Source: Sinorhizobium sp. BG8 (GTDB lineage: Bacteria; Pseudomonadota; Alphaproteobacteria; Rhizobiales; Rhizobiaceae). Taken from it: a stretch of DNA of 64,000 nt. Positions 1 through 8,678 of this stretch are shown here, piece after piece. The first letter of the stretch is position 1. Each line of letters starts with the position of its first letter. Made by a program: the position numbers and the translations under genes. The notes below the pieces were generated by a model that ran no database searches, was not told where the DNA came from, and worked only from the letters and a program-made list of their open reading frames with translations. The stretch spans positions 3,491,501 through 3,555,500 of the forward strand of contig NZ_CP044011.1 of NCBI RefSeq assembly GCF_016864555.1. Direction: 5' to 3'.

Positions 1-42
1 CGTACCGAACGACCGCCCGGAATTCGCCCTGCCCTCGTCGGC

Positions 43-1467
43 TCACCCCTTCCAGAGCCCCTCGCGGGTAAGATCGTCCATGGTGAGCTCTATGCCCTTG
101 CGCAGGATGCGCGCCATGTCGTCGATCTGCTCGGCGGAAATCGTCAGAGGCGGAGACATCACGCACATGTTGATAAGGGGACGGACGAGCAGTCCCAGTT
201 CCTGGCAATGCTTGTCGATCCGCTTGCCCACTTCCAGATCCAGCGTCAGTGGATTGTTGCTGACACGGTCCGCAACGCATTCGATGCAGGCCATCAGGCC
301 GAGGCCCCTGACTTCTCCGACCAACGGGAGATCCTCCAGCGCCTTGAGGCTGGCCTGGAAATGATCCGAGACAGAACGGGCGCGATCGAGGAGCCCGTCC
401 TCGAGAATTTCGAGGTTCTTCAGGGCGACAGCGCATCCGATCGGATGGCTGGAATAGGTCAGGCCATGGGCGAACATCGCGTCGCTGTGGTTCGACCGGC
501 GCAGTTCCTCGAACAGCCGGCCCGCGATCATCACGCCGCCGAGGGGGAAATAGCCTGACGTGACGCCCTTTGCGAAGGTGATCATGTCCGGCTCGATGCC
601 GAACACATCCTTCGAGGCAAAGACATGGCCGAGCCGGCCGAAAGCGGTGACGACTTCATCCGAGATGTAGAGAATGTCGTTCTGCCGGCAAAGCTCGTGC
701 ATCCGCTGGAGATAGCCCTCGGGCGGAACGATCACGCCGCCGGACGCCATGATCGGTTCGGCGACGAATGCACCGATGGTCTCCGCCCCCTTCTCGGCGA
801 TCACCCGCCTGAATTCGTCGACGAGAAAATCCGTGAAGGCCGCAACGCTCATTCCCTCGGGCCTGCGAAACGGGTTCGGGCAGGTCAGCTTGATCACCAG
901 CTCCCCGGCGCCATCCATCCAGTCCTGATCGCGGGGCCGACCGTTGAGCGACGCTGAAAGATAGGTGGAGCCATGGTAGGCGCCCTGACGCGACACGATC
1001 AGCTTCTTCTCCGGCCTGCCCTTAACATTGTTGGCAAACTGCATGAACCGCAGAGCCGTCTCGACGGCCGACGAGCCGCCGGTGGTATAGAACACGTGGT
1101 CGACGCCTTCGGGAGCGTAGGCGGCAAGCCGTGCCGAAAGGTGCGCGGACGGAGCGTTGGTGGTGTACCAGGGCGAATTGTAGGAAAGCTCCATCGCCTG
1201 CTGCGTCATCACCTCGGCAAGTGCCTTGTTGCGATGACCGGCATTGACGCACCACATGCCGGCAGGACCGTCGATGAGCTTCCGGCCGCTCCCGTCGGTC
1301 ACATAGATACCGTCTCCGGCCTCAAGTCGTCCGCGCGCCTCCGCGCCGATCGAACCGGATACAGGCCAGGGCTGGACGAGATGCCGTTCCGCAAGCAGCG
1401 TCACTTCATCGACCGCCGCCGGTTCGTTCACCAACACATCGCCCGCGGGCTTCGGAATCGCAGCCAT
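43..1467 (-). CDS. class III PLP-dependent aminotransferase
   Basis: Predicted omega-amino acid or polyamine:pyruvate-type transaminase, about 474 aa, cytoplasmic. The PLP lysine is in the FAKG motif (about residue 300), after the conserved ISDEV segment (about 268-273) and the TTGGSSAVETA phosphate-binding region (about 128-138). A GTG six bases upstream (1473) also opens the frame, but GGAG is about 9 bases from the ATG at 1467 and too close to the GTG, so the ATG is preferred. It is divergent from a Pot-type ABC transporter and shares with it a promoter region holding a BetI-like palindrome. The context suggests it takes the amino group from an imported amine or its product. The exact substrate cannot be read from the sequence. 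Confidence 0.9.
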   Translation of the reverse strand: MAAIPKPAGDVLVNEPAAVDEVTLLAERHLVQPWPVSGSIGAEARGRLEAGDGIYVTDGSGRKLIDGPAGMWCVNAGHRNKALAEVMTQQAMELSYNSPWYTTNAPSAHLSARLAAYAPEGVDHVFYTTGGSSAVETALRFMQFANNVKGRPEKKLIVSRQGAYHGSTYLSASLNGRPRDQDWMDGAGELVIKLTCPNPFRRPEGMSVAAFTDFLVDEFRRVIAEKGAETIGAFVAEPIMASGGVIVPPEGYLQRMHELCRQNDILYISDEVVTAFGRLGHVFASKDVFGIEPDMITFAKGVTSGYFPLGGVMIAGRLFEELRRSNHSDAMFAHGLTYSSHPIGCAVALKNLEILEDGLLDRARSVSDHFQASLKALEDLPLVGEVRGLGLMACIECVADRVSNNPLTLDLEVGKRIDKHCQELGLLVRPLINMCVMSPPLTISAEQIDDMARILRKGIELTMDDLTREGLWKG

Positions 1468-1524
1468 AACCACCCTCTCCTCTGACGATTAAACTAGAAT
1501 ATCACTCTGAATCCCTATCAACAC

Positions 1525-1549
1525 CATGAAAAAACATCATTTTTTCATG
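1525..1549. repeat. perfect inverted repeat in divergent promoter
   Basis: Ten-base arms CATGAAAAAA and TTTTTTCATG are separated by 5 bases. It lies in the AT-rich intergenic space between the transaminase and the permease, three bases from a BetI-like palindrome. It could be a regulator site or a hairpin in the 5' leader of the minus-strand transcript. No function is established. Confidence 0.6.
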
Positions 1550-1552
1550 CAT

Positions 1553-1570
1553 ATTGAATGTTCGTTCAAT
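1553..1570. promoter_or_regulatory. BetI-like operator (divergent promoter 1)
   Basis: The sequence ATTGAATGTTCGTTCAAT has 6-base arms (ATTGAA/TTCAAT) around a 6-base centre. It resembles recalled BetI boxes of the type ATTGAACG-TTCAAT. A BetI-like TetR protein is encoded at 6997-7710 and a second similar site is at 8605-8622, so this is inferred to be its operator controlling both the transaminase (minus) and the permease/ATPase unit (plus). The rest of the 1468-1714 gap is AT-rich with no further gene seen. Confidence 0.6.
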
Positions 1571-1714
1571 CAATATTGCAGAAATAGTGCTTGATTTCAA
1601 TGGTGGTTTGCGCTCATTCTTGCTGCAGGGAACACCAACAGCCGAAAAGGCGGACCGCATGAAACGGGAAACACGAGAATTGCGTCACTGTCGGCGAACC
1701 GAAGGCCTCCGGCG

Positions 1715-2632
1715 ATGACGAGCCTGGCGGTCAGCGCTGCGGCCAACGCGCCGTCCCCGCCCGCTCGAAGCCGGTGGCTGAGGAGCGAAGAGGCCAGAGG
1801 CCTCGCCATGATCTCGCCGACCTTCCTCTATGCACTGGCCCTGCTGCTCCTGCCGATCCTGATCGTGATCACCTACAGTTTCTGGAGCCAGCACTACCTT
1901 GATATCGACCACACCTTCACGCTCGAGAACTACCGGCAGGCACTGACGGAACCGATCTACCGCGACCTGTTCGTCCGCTCGCTGTGGATCTCCCTGACGG
2001 TGAGTATCGCGACCGTCGTCTTCTCCTATCCCGTCGCCTGGTTCATCTCGTTCCACGGTGGCGTGCACAAGAACCTCTGGCTCTTTCTCGTCACTGTTCC
2101 GTGCTGGACGAGCTACCTTCTGCGCGTCATGTCCTGGAAGGTGATCCTCGGCTATGGCGGCGTCCTCAACACCGGCCTGATGGGGCTCGGCATTATCGAT
2201 CAGCCGATGACGTCCCTGCTCTACAACGCCAATGCGGTGGTGATCACGCTGGTCCACAGCTGGGCGGCCTTCGCCATCCTGCCGATCTACGTCTCGCTCC
2301 AGAAGATCGACCGCACGCTGATCGAGGCTGCCCGCGATCTCGGCGACAGCCGGATGCGGGCGTTTCTGCGGGTGACCCTGCCACTGTCGTTACCGGGCGT
2401 CGTCTCAGCCTTCCTGATCGTGATGATCCCGACCGTCGGAGACTACGTTACGCCGCGGCTCGTCGGCGGCAAGGACGGCGTGATGATCGCGACGGCCATC
2501 CAGGCGCAGTTCGGAAAGGGTGCGAACTGGCCCCTTGGCGCCGCCCTTTCCGTAACGACTATGGTGCTCGTCTCGCTCGTCGCCGCAGTCGTCGTGCTGG
2601 CGCTCAGGTTCTGCATCAGGAGGATCCGCTGA
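1715..2632 (+). CDS. Pot-type ABC transporter permease (PotB-like)
   Basis: Inner-membrane permease of a polyamine/opine-class importer, 305 aa. After a hydrophilic N-terminus of about 30 residues come six predicted membrane segments. The EAA-type loop EAARDLGDS (about residues 205-213) contacts the ATPase. GAAGG lies about 9 bases before the ATG. Its stop overlaps the ATG of the next permease (ATGA-type), so the two should be translationally coupled. It forms a plus-strand unit with genes 2632-3444 and 3453-4562. The matching periplasmic protein is on the opposite strand at 5880-6962. Confidence 0.92.
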   Translation: MTSLAVSAAANAPSPPARSRWLRSEEARGLAMISPTFLYALALLLLPILIVITYSFWSQHYLDIDHTFTLENYRQALTEPIYRDLFVRSLWISLTVSIATVVFSYPVAWFISFHGGVHKNLWLFLVTVPCWTSYLLRVMSWKVILGYGGVLNTGLMGLGIIDQPMTSLLYNANAVVITLVHSWAAFAILPIYVSLQKIDRTLIEAARDLGDSRMRAFLRVTLPLSLPGVVSAFLIVMIPTVGDYVTPRLVGGKDGVMIATAIQAQFGKGANWPLGAALSVTTMVLVSLVAAVVVLALRFCIRRIR

Positions 2633-3444
2633 TGCTTCTGCAAAGATTGCGTTTCCTGCCCTGGCTGCCGGCCTACGTCGTGATCTATTTCCTGTTCCTC
2701 TATCTGCCGATCCTGCTGCTGCCGATCTTTTCGTTCAACAATGCGGCGACCACCACCTTCCCGCTCGCCGGTTTCACGACGAAGTGGTACGGCTCGCTCG
2801 TCGGCAACAAGGTCATGCTGCAGGCGGCATGGAACAGCCTAATCGTCGGCGTCTCCGTGTCGCTGCTTTCGACGACGCTCGGCATCTGCGCTGCCCGTGC
2901 GATCACCCGCTACCGCTTCCGGGGAGAGAAGGCCGCCGCCGGCCTGATCATGGCGCCCCTTTTCCTGCCCGAGATCATCGTTGCGGTTTCCCTGCTGATG
3001 ATCGTACTGCAGCTCGGCACCGAACTCTCTCTGATCACGGTCATACTTGGACAGACCGTCTTCTGCGTACCCTATGCCATGTCGGTGCTGGTCTCCGGTT
3101 TCGAGGGCTTCGATCGCAGCCTGGAAGAGGCATCCTACGACCTTGGCGAAACCGCGCTCGGGACATTCCGGCGCGTGACCCTTCCCGTCGTGGCTCCGGC
3201 GATCGTTTCAAGCCTGCTGGTGACCTTCACCATTTCGCTCGACGAATTCATCCTTGCCTTCTTCCTGTCCGGCACGGAGCCGACCCTGCCCGTCTACATC
3301 TGGGGGCAGCTGCGCTTCGCGGCAAAGCTCCCGGGCGTGCTGGCTCTCGGGACAATCATGATCGTCGCATCCGTGGTCCTGCTGACCACTGCCGAGATGC
3401 TCCGCCGGCGCGCCGAGAAGCGTGCCCAGGCGACCCTGACGTAG
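2632..3444 (+). CDS. Pot-type ABC transporter permease (PotC-like)
   Basis: Second permease subunit, 270 aa, of the importer starting at 1715. A hydrophobic N-terminal segment (about residues 12-35) is followed by a periplasmic loop and further helices. The EEASYDLGET loop is the ATPase-docking motif. The frame is open far upstream, but the ATG at 2632 overlaps the upstream stop and gives the usual family length. It ends 8 bases before the ATPase start. Confidence 0.92.
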   Translation: MLLQRLRFLPWLPAYVVIYFLFLYLPILLLPIFSFNNAATTTFPLAGFTTKWYGSLVGNKVMLQAAWNSLIVGVSVSLLSTTLGICAARAITRYRFRGEKAAAGLIMAPLFLPEIIVAVSLLMIVLQLGTELSLITVILGQTVFCVPYAMSVLVSGFEGFDRSLEEASYDLGETALGTFRRVTLPVVAPAIVSSLLVTFTISLDEFILAFFLSGTEPTLPVYIWGQLRFAAKLPGVLALGTIMIVASVVLLTTAEMLRRRAEKRAQATLT

Positions 3445-3452
3445 GAGATGAA

Positions 3453-4562
3453 ATGTCCGACCGCCCGATGATTTCGATTGAACACGTTTCCAAGTTCTAC
3501 GGCGCCTACAAAGCCCTCGACGACGTTTCGCTGGAGATTGGCGAAGGAGAATTCTTCTCGCTCCTCGGACCGTCCGGCTGCGGAAAGACGACTTTGCTGC
3601 GCTCGATTGCCGGCTTCGACGTGCCGTCGAATGGCGAAATCCGGATAGACGGAGTCCCCTCAGTTCTTGTGCCCGCCAACAGGCGCCCGACCAACATGGT
3701 CTTCCAGAACTATGCGATCTTTCCGCATCTCGACGTCGGCGAGAACGTCGCGTACGGGCTGAAGCGGATGAACCTCGGCGCGCAGGAGGAACGCAGACGC
3801 GTGAGCGATGCACTGGACCAGGTCCGCCTCTCCGGTCTCGACAAGCGCAAGGCGCACGAACTGTCGGGCGGCCAGCGCCAGCGCGTGGCACTGGCGCGCG
3901 CCCTCGTCATGCGGCCGAAAGTGCTGCTCCTGGACGAACCGCTCTCCGCACTCGACAAGAAGCTGCGCGAACAGATGCAGGTGGAGCTTCGCACCTTGCA
4001 GAAGGCCGTCGGTATCACCTTCATTCTCGTCACCCACGATCAGTACGAGGCACTGGCGCTATCGGACCGGATCGCGGTCATGTTCGGCGGCAGGATCGCA
4101 CAGGTCGCCACGCCCAAGGAGATCTACCAGCGTCCGCGCACCCGCAAGGTCGCAGATTTCCTCGGCGGGATGAACTTCCTGCACGGCAGAGTCCTCGACG
4201 AGCAGTCCGCCTCGGTCTCCGTGGATGCGGCACGTTTCGGCCGGATAGACCTCGCAAAACCGCAGGGGTTCGTTGCAAATGGTGGCGATGTCACCCTCGG
4301 CATCCGCCCCGAGCGCCTGAGACTTCTTTGGGACAACGACCGCGCGCCCAACGAACTCTCCGGACGCGTAGAGAACCGCGCCTATTTCGGTGAGGTGACC
4401 CATCTGACGATCGGCGTCGACGGGCTGGAGCAGCCGCTCTCTATGATCGAGACGAACGACTACGGCGCGGACGATCTGCCGGTCGGAGCGGAAATCCGCC
4501 TTGCCTACGATCCGGAAGCGTTCGTGCTGCTGGCGGAAGACCCACCCGTTGCGAGGATGTAA
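3453..4562 (+). CDS. Pot-type ABC transporter ATPase (PotA-like)
   Basis: Cytoplasmic energy-coupling subunit, 369 aa. Walker A GPSGCGKTT is at residues 39-47, followed by a Q-loop (VFQNYAIFPH), signature [11 protein letters not shown], Walker B VLLLDEP and H-loop VTHDQ. A C-terminal TOBE-like domain follows from about residue 280, as in PotA/FbpC-type ATPases. GGAG lies 6 bases before the ATG. It is the last gene of the plus-strand unit and is convergent with the amine oxidase, with a hairpin between them. Confidence 0.94.
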   Translation: MSDRPMISIEHVSKFYGAYKALDDVSLEIGEGEFFSLLGPSGCGKTTLLRSIAGFDVPSNGEIRIDGVPSVLVPANRRPTNMVFQNYAIFPHLDVGENVAYGLKRMNLGAQEERRRVSDALDQVRLSGLDKRKAHELSGGQRQRVALARALVMRPKVLLLDEPLSALDKKLREQMQVELRTLQKAVGITFILVTHDQYEALALSDRIAVMFGGRIAQVATPKEIYQRPRTRKVADFLGGMNFLHGRVLDEQSASVSVDAARFGRIDLAKPQGFVANGGDVTLGIRPERLRLLWDNDRAPNELSGRVENRAYFGEVTHLTIGVDGLEQPLSMIETNDYGADDLPVGAEIRLAYDPEAFVLLAEDPPVARM

Positions 4563-4593
4563 GAGAGACCCGCGGCCGGTGCCCTGATGATCG

Positions 4594-4614
4594 GCAGGCA
4601 TCGTCAATGCCTGC
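4594..4614. terminator. hairpin between convergent genes
   Basis: Perfect 8-base arms GCAGGCAT/ATGCCTGC with a 5-base loop lie between the ATPase stop (4562) and the amine oxidase stop (4615-4617). It probably acts as a bidirectional terminator, although neither side has a long T-run. Confidence 0.55.
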
Positions 4615-5880
4615 TTACGCGTCCTCCAAAACACGCCGCGCCGCTTCGCGGCCTGCGATGATGGCGCCTTCGACATAACCCGGAAAGGACGGAGATATCT
4701 CGGAGCAGGCGAATGCCAGCCTGGGCGCGCCGCGGCGTATGACTTCCTCGGCATCGACCGCCGCCATGTCGACGATGGAATCGCTGTATCCGCCTCCGCT
4801 CCACGGATCATGCGCCCAATTGCGGATGGTGATCTCGACAGGATCGCCTGCGTCGTCGCCGAGCGCGGCAGCAAGCTTCTCCCGGATCCGCTTGCGCACA
4901 GTATCCAAGCCTGCAGTCTGCCCCACCTCGGCGAGCTCTCCGACGGCGAAGACCACGAGAGCTGCCGGTAACCCCTCGTGGCTGACGTCGCAGGCAAAAA
5001 GCCCGGGCGGGTCGCGCCACATCACGCCGCTGATGCCGCCGTCCCGCCAGAACGGCCGGCGGTATCGCACCAGGGCCTTGATCACCCTGCCGCTCTTCCA
5101 GACCGAAAGCGCACGCGCCAGTGCGGGCGGCAGTGCCGGAGCGTAGGCAAGCCTTGACGCCGTGACTGGCGGCAGCGCAACGACCACCTGCTCAGCCGAC
5201 CTGCTGTTGTCGTCGAGTTCCACCTGCAGGGTCTCTCCGACGCGCGCGACGCGGCGCACCGCGCTGTTGAGGACCAGGCGATCACCGAGGTCGCGAGCCA
5301 TGTCCTCGGCGAGCGAATGCATGGTTTCTCCAAGAAAGTACTGGAGTTCCGTCCGCGTGTTGGTGATCCGCCGGTCGTTCGAAACGAGATACCACAGGGG
5401 CATTTCGGCGATGGGCAGGCACCAGAGCCCCTCCATCGCCGACCGGAAGGCCCGCTTGCCCTCAACGCTTGCCTCTTCGCGCACGAGCCAGTCGGCCACC
5501 GTCATGCCGGCGATGTCGGGGGATGCCGGATCGATTTCGTTCATGCGGTCGCGCAGGCGCACGGATTCGGCGTAGATCGCGACACCCGGCGCCTCCCCCA
5601 CCGGCGGCTGCAACAGGAACCTCCCGTTGATTGGAGGCTCCACCAGCGTCTTGCCATGGCGGCGCGCAAGCGCCATGACTTCCGGCATGTCCTCGCAGAG
5701 GAACTGCCCGCCCGTATCGATACGGGCTCCGCCCTCGAGTACTCGAGATTCGACACGGCCGCCGACATGGCTCTGTGCTTCCAGGACGAGGACGCGGGCG
5801 CCACGCTCGATCAGATGCCGGGCGGCTGAGAGGCCGGAGAACCCGGCCCCGATGACGATGACGTCATACATGTGCGCCAT
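4615..5880 (-). CDS. flavin-dependent amine oxidase
   Basis: FAD-containing amine oxidase family protein, 421 aa. The N-terminal dinucleotide fold is VIGAGFSGLSAARHL with the downstream GGRVES motif (to about residue 45). The C-terminus carries the second FAD contact region (SFPGYVEGAIIAGREAA), typical of monoamine/polyamine oxidases. It would oxidatively deaminate an amine to an aldehyde plus ammonia and peroxide. The ATG at 5880 overlaps the stop of the binding-protein gene (TGATG), so it is the distal cistron of the minus-strand unit methyltransferase, regulator, binding protein, amine oxidase. The frame also opens at a TTG one codon upstream, which is less likely. Confidence 0.9.
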   Translation of the reverse strand: MAHMYDVIVIGAGFSGLSAARHLIERGARVLVLEAQSHVGGRVESRVLEGGARIDTGGQFLCEDMPEVMALARRHGKTLVEPPINGRFLLQPPVGEAPGVAIYAESVRLRDRMNEIDPASPDIAGMTVADWLVREEASVEGKRAFRSAMEGLWCLPIAEMPLWYLVSNDRRITNTRTELQYFLGETMHSLAEDMARDLGDRLVLNSAVRRVARVGETLQVELDDNSRSAEQVVVALPPVTASRLAYAPALPPALARALSVWKSGRVIKALVRYRRPFWRDGGISGVMWRDPPGLFACDVSHEGLPAALVVFAVGELAEVGQTAGLDTVRKRIREKLAAALGDDAGDPVEITIRNWAHDPWSGGGYSDSIVDMAAVDAEEVIRRGAPRLAFACSEISPSFPGYVEGAIIAGREAARRVLEDA

Positions 5881-6962
5881 CAATAGCCGGATTTGATCTT
5901 CTCGAACTCGGCGATCATCTTCTGGCGCAGTTCCGTCGGCATGGGCGCCTGGAACAGCGTGTTGTGCGTGAATTTGTCGACGTCCGCGTAGCCCTTTTCC
6001 TCCAGAATCTTCGGGTCCACGGAAGCCATGCCCTTGGCGTTCGAATGGCCATAGCCCCAGGATTCCACCATGTAGGAGGCGACCGCCGGATCGGTGATGG
6101 CGTTCAGGTAGTCATAGGTCTTGTCTTCGCTCCCCTCGCCGCCCTTGAGACGAACATAGCCGCAGACCCACGTCGAAAGGCCTTCCGTTGTATCCCGCTT
6201 CATGTCGACGGGAACGTTGTCCGCCTGCAGCGTCACGGCAGTCTCGTTCCAGGCCCAGGCGAGGTCGACCTCGCCGCTCGCCATCGCCTGGCTGAGATCG
6301 GTATTGTCCGTCCAGTAGAGCCGGACGTTCTTGTGGACGTCGCGCAGGAACGCCGAGGCTTCCTGGAACTGGGCATCGGTCATGGTCGTCCAGTCCTTGA
6401 CGCCGATCGCGAGGCTGGCCAGCGCATAGGCGTCGTCGACATTGTCGCCAATCGACACCCTGTCCTTGAACTTGGGATCCGCAAAGGCCTTGAGGGACGC
6501 CACCTCCTCCGGCTTCACCTTGTCCGTGCGGTAGGTCAGCACCGTATTGCCCCAGTCGAACGGGATCATCCATGCCGTCCCGTCCGCGGACGTCATCAGG
6601 TCCTTCATGGACTTGAAGCCGGGCAGGATGTCGTTCCAGTTCGTAAGCCTCGAGGTGTCGAGCGGCTCGAGCAGGCCGGCCTCCCGCCACTTCACCACGC
6701 TCTGGGAACAGGGATGGCCGACATCCGCCTTGAAACCGGAGCGCAGCTTCTGGAAGGCCTCCTCTTCGTCTCCGAAGAAGCTGAAATCCGGTGAACTGCC
6801 GTACTTCTCCACATAGGCGGGATGGAACGCCGGATCCTCGTAACCGGACCAGTCGAAGACGGTGAGCGTGTCGTCGGCTCGCGCCGGGAGGGTCGTGGTC
6901 AGGGCAAGCAGGGCCGTAAATGCCGCGGTGATGAAAGGTCGTGTGGTGTATGAAACTGCCAT
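5880..6962 (-). CDS. periplasmic polyamine-type binding protein (PotD-like)
   Basis: Extracytoplasmic solute-binding protein, 360 aa. It has a Sec signal peptide (basic start, hydrophobic core about residues 11-23, cleavage after LPARA near 29). The mature part opens with LTVFDWSGYEDP, which resembles PotD/PotF, where a Trp/Tyr-rich pocket binds cationic amines. It is presumed to serve the permeases and ATPase at 1715-4562. It lies 34 bases downstream of the TetR gene, with no room for a strong separate promoter, so co-transcription with the regulator is likely. The ligand is unknown. Confidence 0.9.
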   Translation of the reverse strand: MAVSYTTRPFITAAFTALLALTTTLPARADDTLTVFDWSGYEDPAFHPAYVEKYGSSPDFSFFGDEEEAFQKLRSGFKADVGHPCSQSVVKWREAGLLEPLDTSRLTNWNDILPGFKSMKDLMTSADGTAWMIPFDWGNTVLTYRTDKVKPEEVASLKAFADPKFKDRVSIGDNVDDAYALASLAIGVKDWTTMTDAQFQEASAFLRDVHKNVRLYWTDNTDLSQAMASGEVDLAWAWNETAVTLQADNVPVDMKRDTTEGLSTWVCGYVRLKGGEGSEDKTYDYLNAITDPAVASYMVESWGYGHSNAKGMASVDPKILEEKGYADVDKFTHNTLFQAPMPTELRQKMIAEFEKIKSGY

Positions 6963-6996
6963 TGCCTGTCCTTCCCTGTCTTGGAGCGATTGACGC

Positions 6997-7710
6997 TCAC
7001 GTTCCCTGTTTTGGTCCTTGAAGAGTCATGTGGGCCGGAAAGACCGATGAGAGATAGGAAATCGCGGCCTCGTGCGCCGTTTCCCGCGCAAGCCCGTCCC
7101 CCATCATCAGCCGCAACCACAGCCCTTCCATCATTGCGCACAGACCGAGTGCGGTCGATTCCGGCTCGTAGACATATCCACCCTCGTCCTTGAGCGCGGC
7201 GCAGAGCGAAACGAAGATTTCCTGGTACTTGACGTCGCGTGCGCCGCAGAGCGCCTGGTAGGTCGGCCGCGATTTCGCCTCGCCCCAGAAGGCACACCAG
7301 GCGGCAAGCTTCCGCTTGGTGCAGATGCGACGATCGAAATCCGCCGCGACCAGCGCCCACAACTGGTCGGATGCACGAGGCCCGGCCTTTTCCAGCGCCG
7401 CCCCCCAATGGTTGGCATATTCGTCGGCCATGTACTGCAGCGTGGCGACGAGCAGGTTTTCCTTGCTCTCGAAGTGAAAGTTGACGATGCCGCGCGAAAG
7501 CCCCGCGCCGTCGGCGACATCCGCCATCGTCGTCTCCGAGTAGCCGCGCTTGGCGAGCGAATCGATCGTTGCCTCGATCAGCTGCTGCCGCCTCGTTTCC
7601 TTGGAGGCCTTGCGGCCCTTCCTGTCGCCGTCCGTCACAATCTGCTCAGCCGCGTTTGCCCGCATCTTCACCGTCACCTTGTCCTTGGGATCGCGCAGCG
7701 GCACGGTCAC
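6997..7710 (-). CDS. TetR-family regulator, BetI-like
   Basis: Transcriptional repressor of the TetR family, about 237 aa. The helix-turn-helix is preceded by RRQQLIEATIDSLAKRGY and continues through TMADVADGAGLSRGIVNFHF. The C-terminal half (WAAFWGEA-like WCAFWGEAKSRP) resembles the BetI group that senses choline or betaine aldehyde. The chosen start is a GTG at 7710 that overlaps the methyltransferase stop (GTGA) and has GGGAG about 6 bases upstream. An ATG at 7665 would remove 15 residues before the fold. BetI-like palindromes at 1553 and 8605 are its probable targets. Confidence 0.88.
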   Translation of the reverse strand: MTVPLRDPKDKVTVKMRANAAEQIVTDGDRKGRKASKETRRQQLIEATIDSLAKRGYSETTMADVADGAGLSRGIVNFHFESKENLLVATLQYMADEYANHWGAALEKAGPRASDQLWALVAADFDRRICTKRKLAAWCAFWGEAKSRPTYQALCGARDVKYQEIFVSLCAALKDEGGYVYEPESTALGLCAMMEGLWLRLMMGDGLARETAHEAAISYLSSVFPAHMTLQGPKQGT

Positions 7711-8522
7711 GGGCGCTCCCCGGCCGGCCGACTGCCGCGCAGATGAGTGGGACAATGCTCTCCACTGTCAAGAACCTTCTGCATCGCGGTCCATGTGCGG
7801 ATGTTCTTGCGCACATATTCCTCGCCCACCGCGGCAACCGCTTCGGCGTAGAGCGGCCCGTTCAGACGCTCGAGTTCGCTGCGCGCGACCTCGCAGTACC
7901 ACGCGTTGCGGCTCTCCGCCGTCGTATCCTCGAAGCCGGCGGCCCGCATCGCATCGAGATAGCGCCGCGGCGAAGCCATGCCGAAGCTGAGCCCCTCGGC
8001 CGCGATGTAGTCCTTCATCTCGTCGCTGAGCTCGCCGTCGTGAGAGACCAGCCAGTCGGAAGCGGCAAGCACTCCTCCCGGCTTCAGCACCCGGAAGAGC
8101 TCGGAAAAGAGCCACTCCTTGTCCGGGACATGGACCATCGCATCCTTGGAGAAGACGACGTCGAACTCCTCATCGTCGAACGGAAGACGACCCGGCGGGC
8201 TTGCGATGAAGCGCACTTTCGACGAGAGCCCCGCGACCGCCGCCGCCATCCGCGCCTTGTCGATCACCGGCTGCTCCACGTCATAGCCGACAACTTCCAC
8301 CGGATCGTAAGTTCTGGCGATGTGCAGGGAGATGCCGCCAGCGCCGCAGCCGAAATCCAGCACGGTTCGGCCGGTAAGCTCGACGCCCGCGAGCACCCGA
8401 TCGACCTCCGCGGACCCGCCAGGTGAAAGAAACCCCTCGCCCCAGAGGATGCCGAGAAAACGGACCGCCGCGTCGTCATATTCCGGCTCGTGAGCCGGCC
8501 CACCCTCGTCCGCCATAACCAT
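7707..8522 (-). CDS. SAM-dependent methyltransferase, phosphoethanolamine-methyltransferase-like
   Basis: Class I methyltransferase, 271 aa. SAM-binding motif I is VLDFGCGAGGISLHIA (about residues 57-72). The FSKDAMVHVPDK segment and LKPGGVLAASDW loop are like those of plant and bacterial phosphoethanolamine/amine N-methyltransferases. AAGGAG lies 4 bases before the ATG at 8522; a second ATG at 8516 is possible. A very long antisense-like open frame continues upstream to 10286 but overlaps the oxidoreductase and is not coding. It is the first gene of the minus-strand unit and shares its promoter region with the FAD oxidoreductases. Substrate is inferred only by family resemblance. Confidence 0.82.
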   Translation of the reverse strand: MVMADEGGPAHEPEYDDAAVRFLGILWGEGFLSPGGSAEVDRVLAGVELTGRTVLDFGCGAGGISLHIARTYDPVEVVGYDVEQPVIDKARMAAAVAGLSSKVRFIASPPGRLPFDDEEFDVVFSKDAMVHVPDKEWLFSELFRVLKPGGVLAASDWLVSHDGELSDEMKDYIAAEGLSFGMASPRRYLDAMRAAGFEDTTAESRNAWYCEVARSELERLNGPLYAEAVAAVGEEYVRKNIRTWTAMQKVLDSGEHCPTHLRGSRPAGERP

Positions 8523-8604
8523 GGCTCTCCTTGCGAAAACGGTCTTTCCCTGCCGCCTTATGGATCGAAATTGTAGCGCATTATCAGATGATTGCAATAT
8601 ACTT

Positions 8605-8622
8605 GCTGAATATTCATTCAAA
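8605..8622. promoter_or_regulatory. BetI-like operator (divergent promoter 2)
   Basis: TGAATATTCATTCAA at 8607-8621 matches the palindrome at 1553-1570 in 13 of 18 aligned positions, keeping the TGAAT-TTC-TTCAA core. It lies 57 bases before the plus-strand FAD oxidoreductase and 83 bases before the minus-strand methyltransferase. It is inferred to be a second operator for the BetI-like protein encoded at 6997-7710. Confidence 0.5.
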
Positions 8623-8678
8623 ATCTCTGGACAGAATTCCCCTTTTGATGCAGCCTTTTTGCCAGAGGGAGTACAAAC

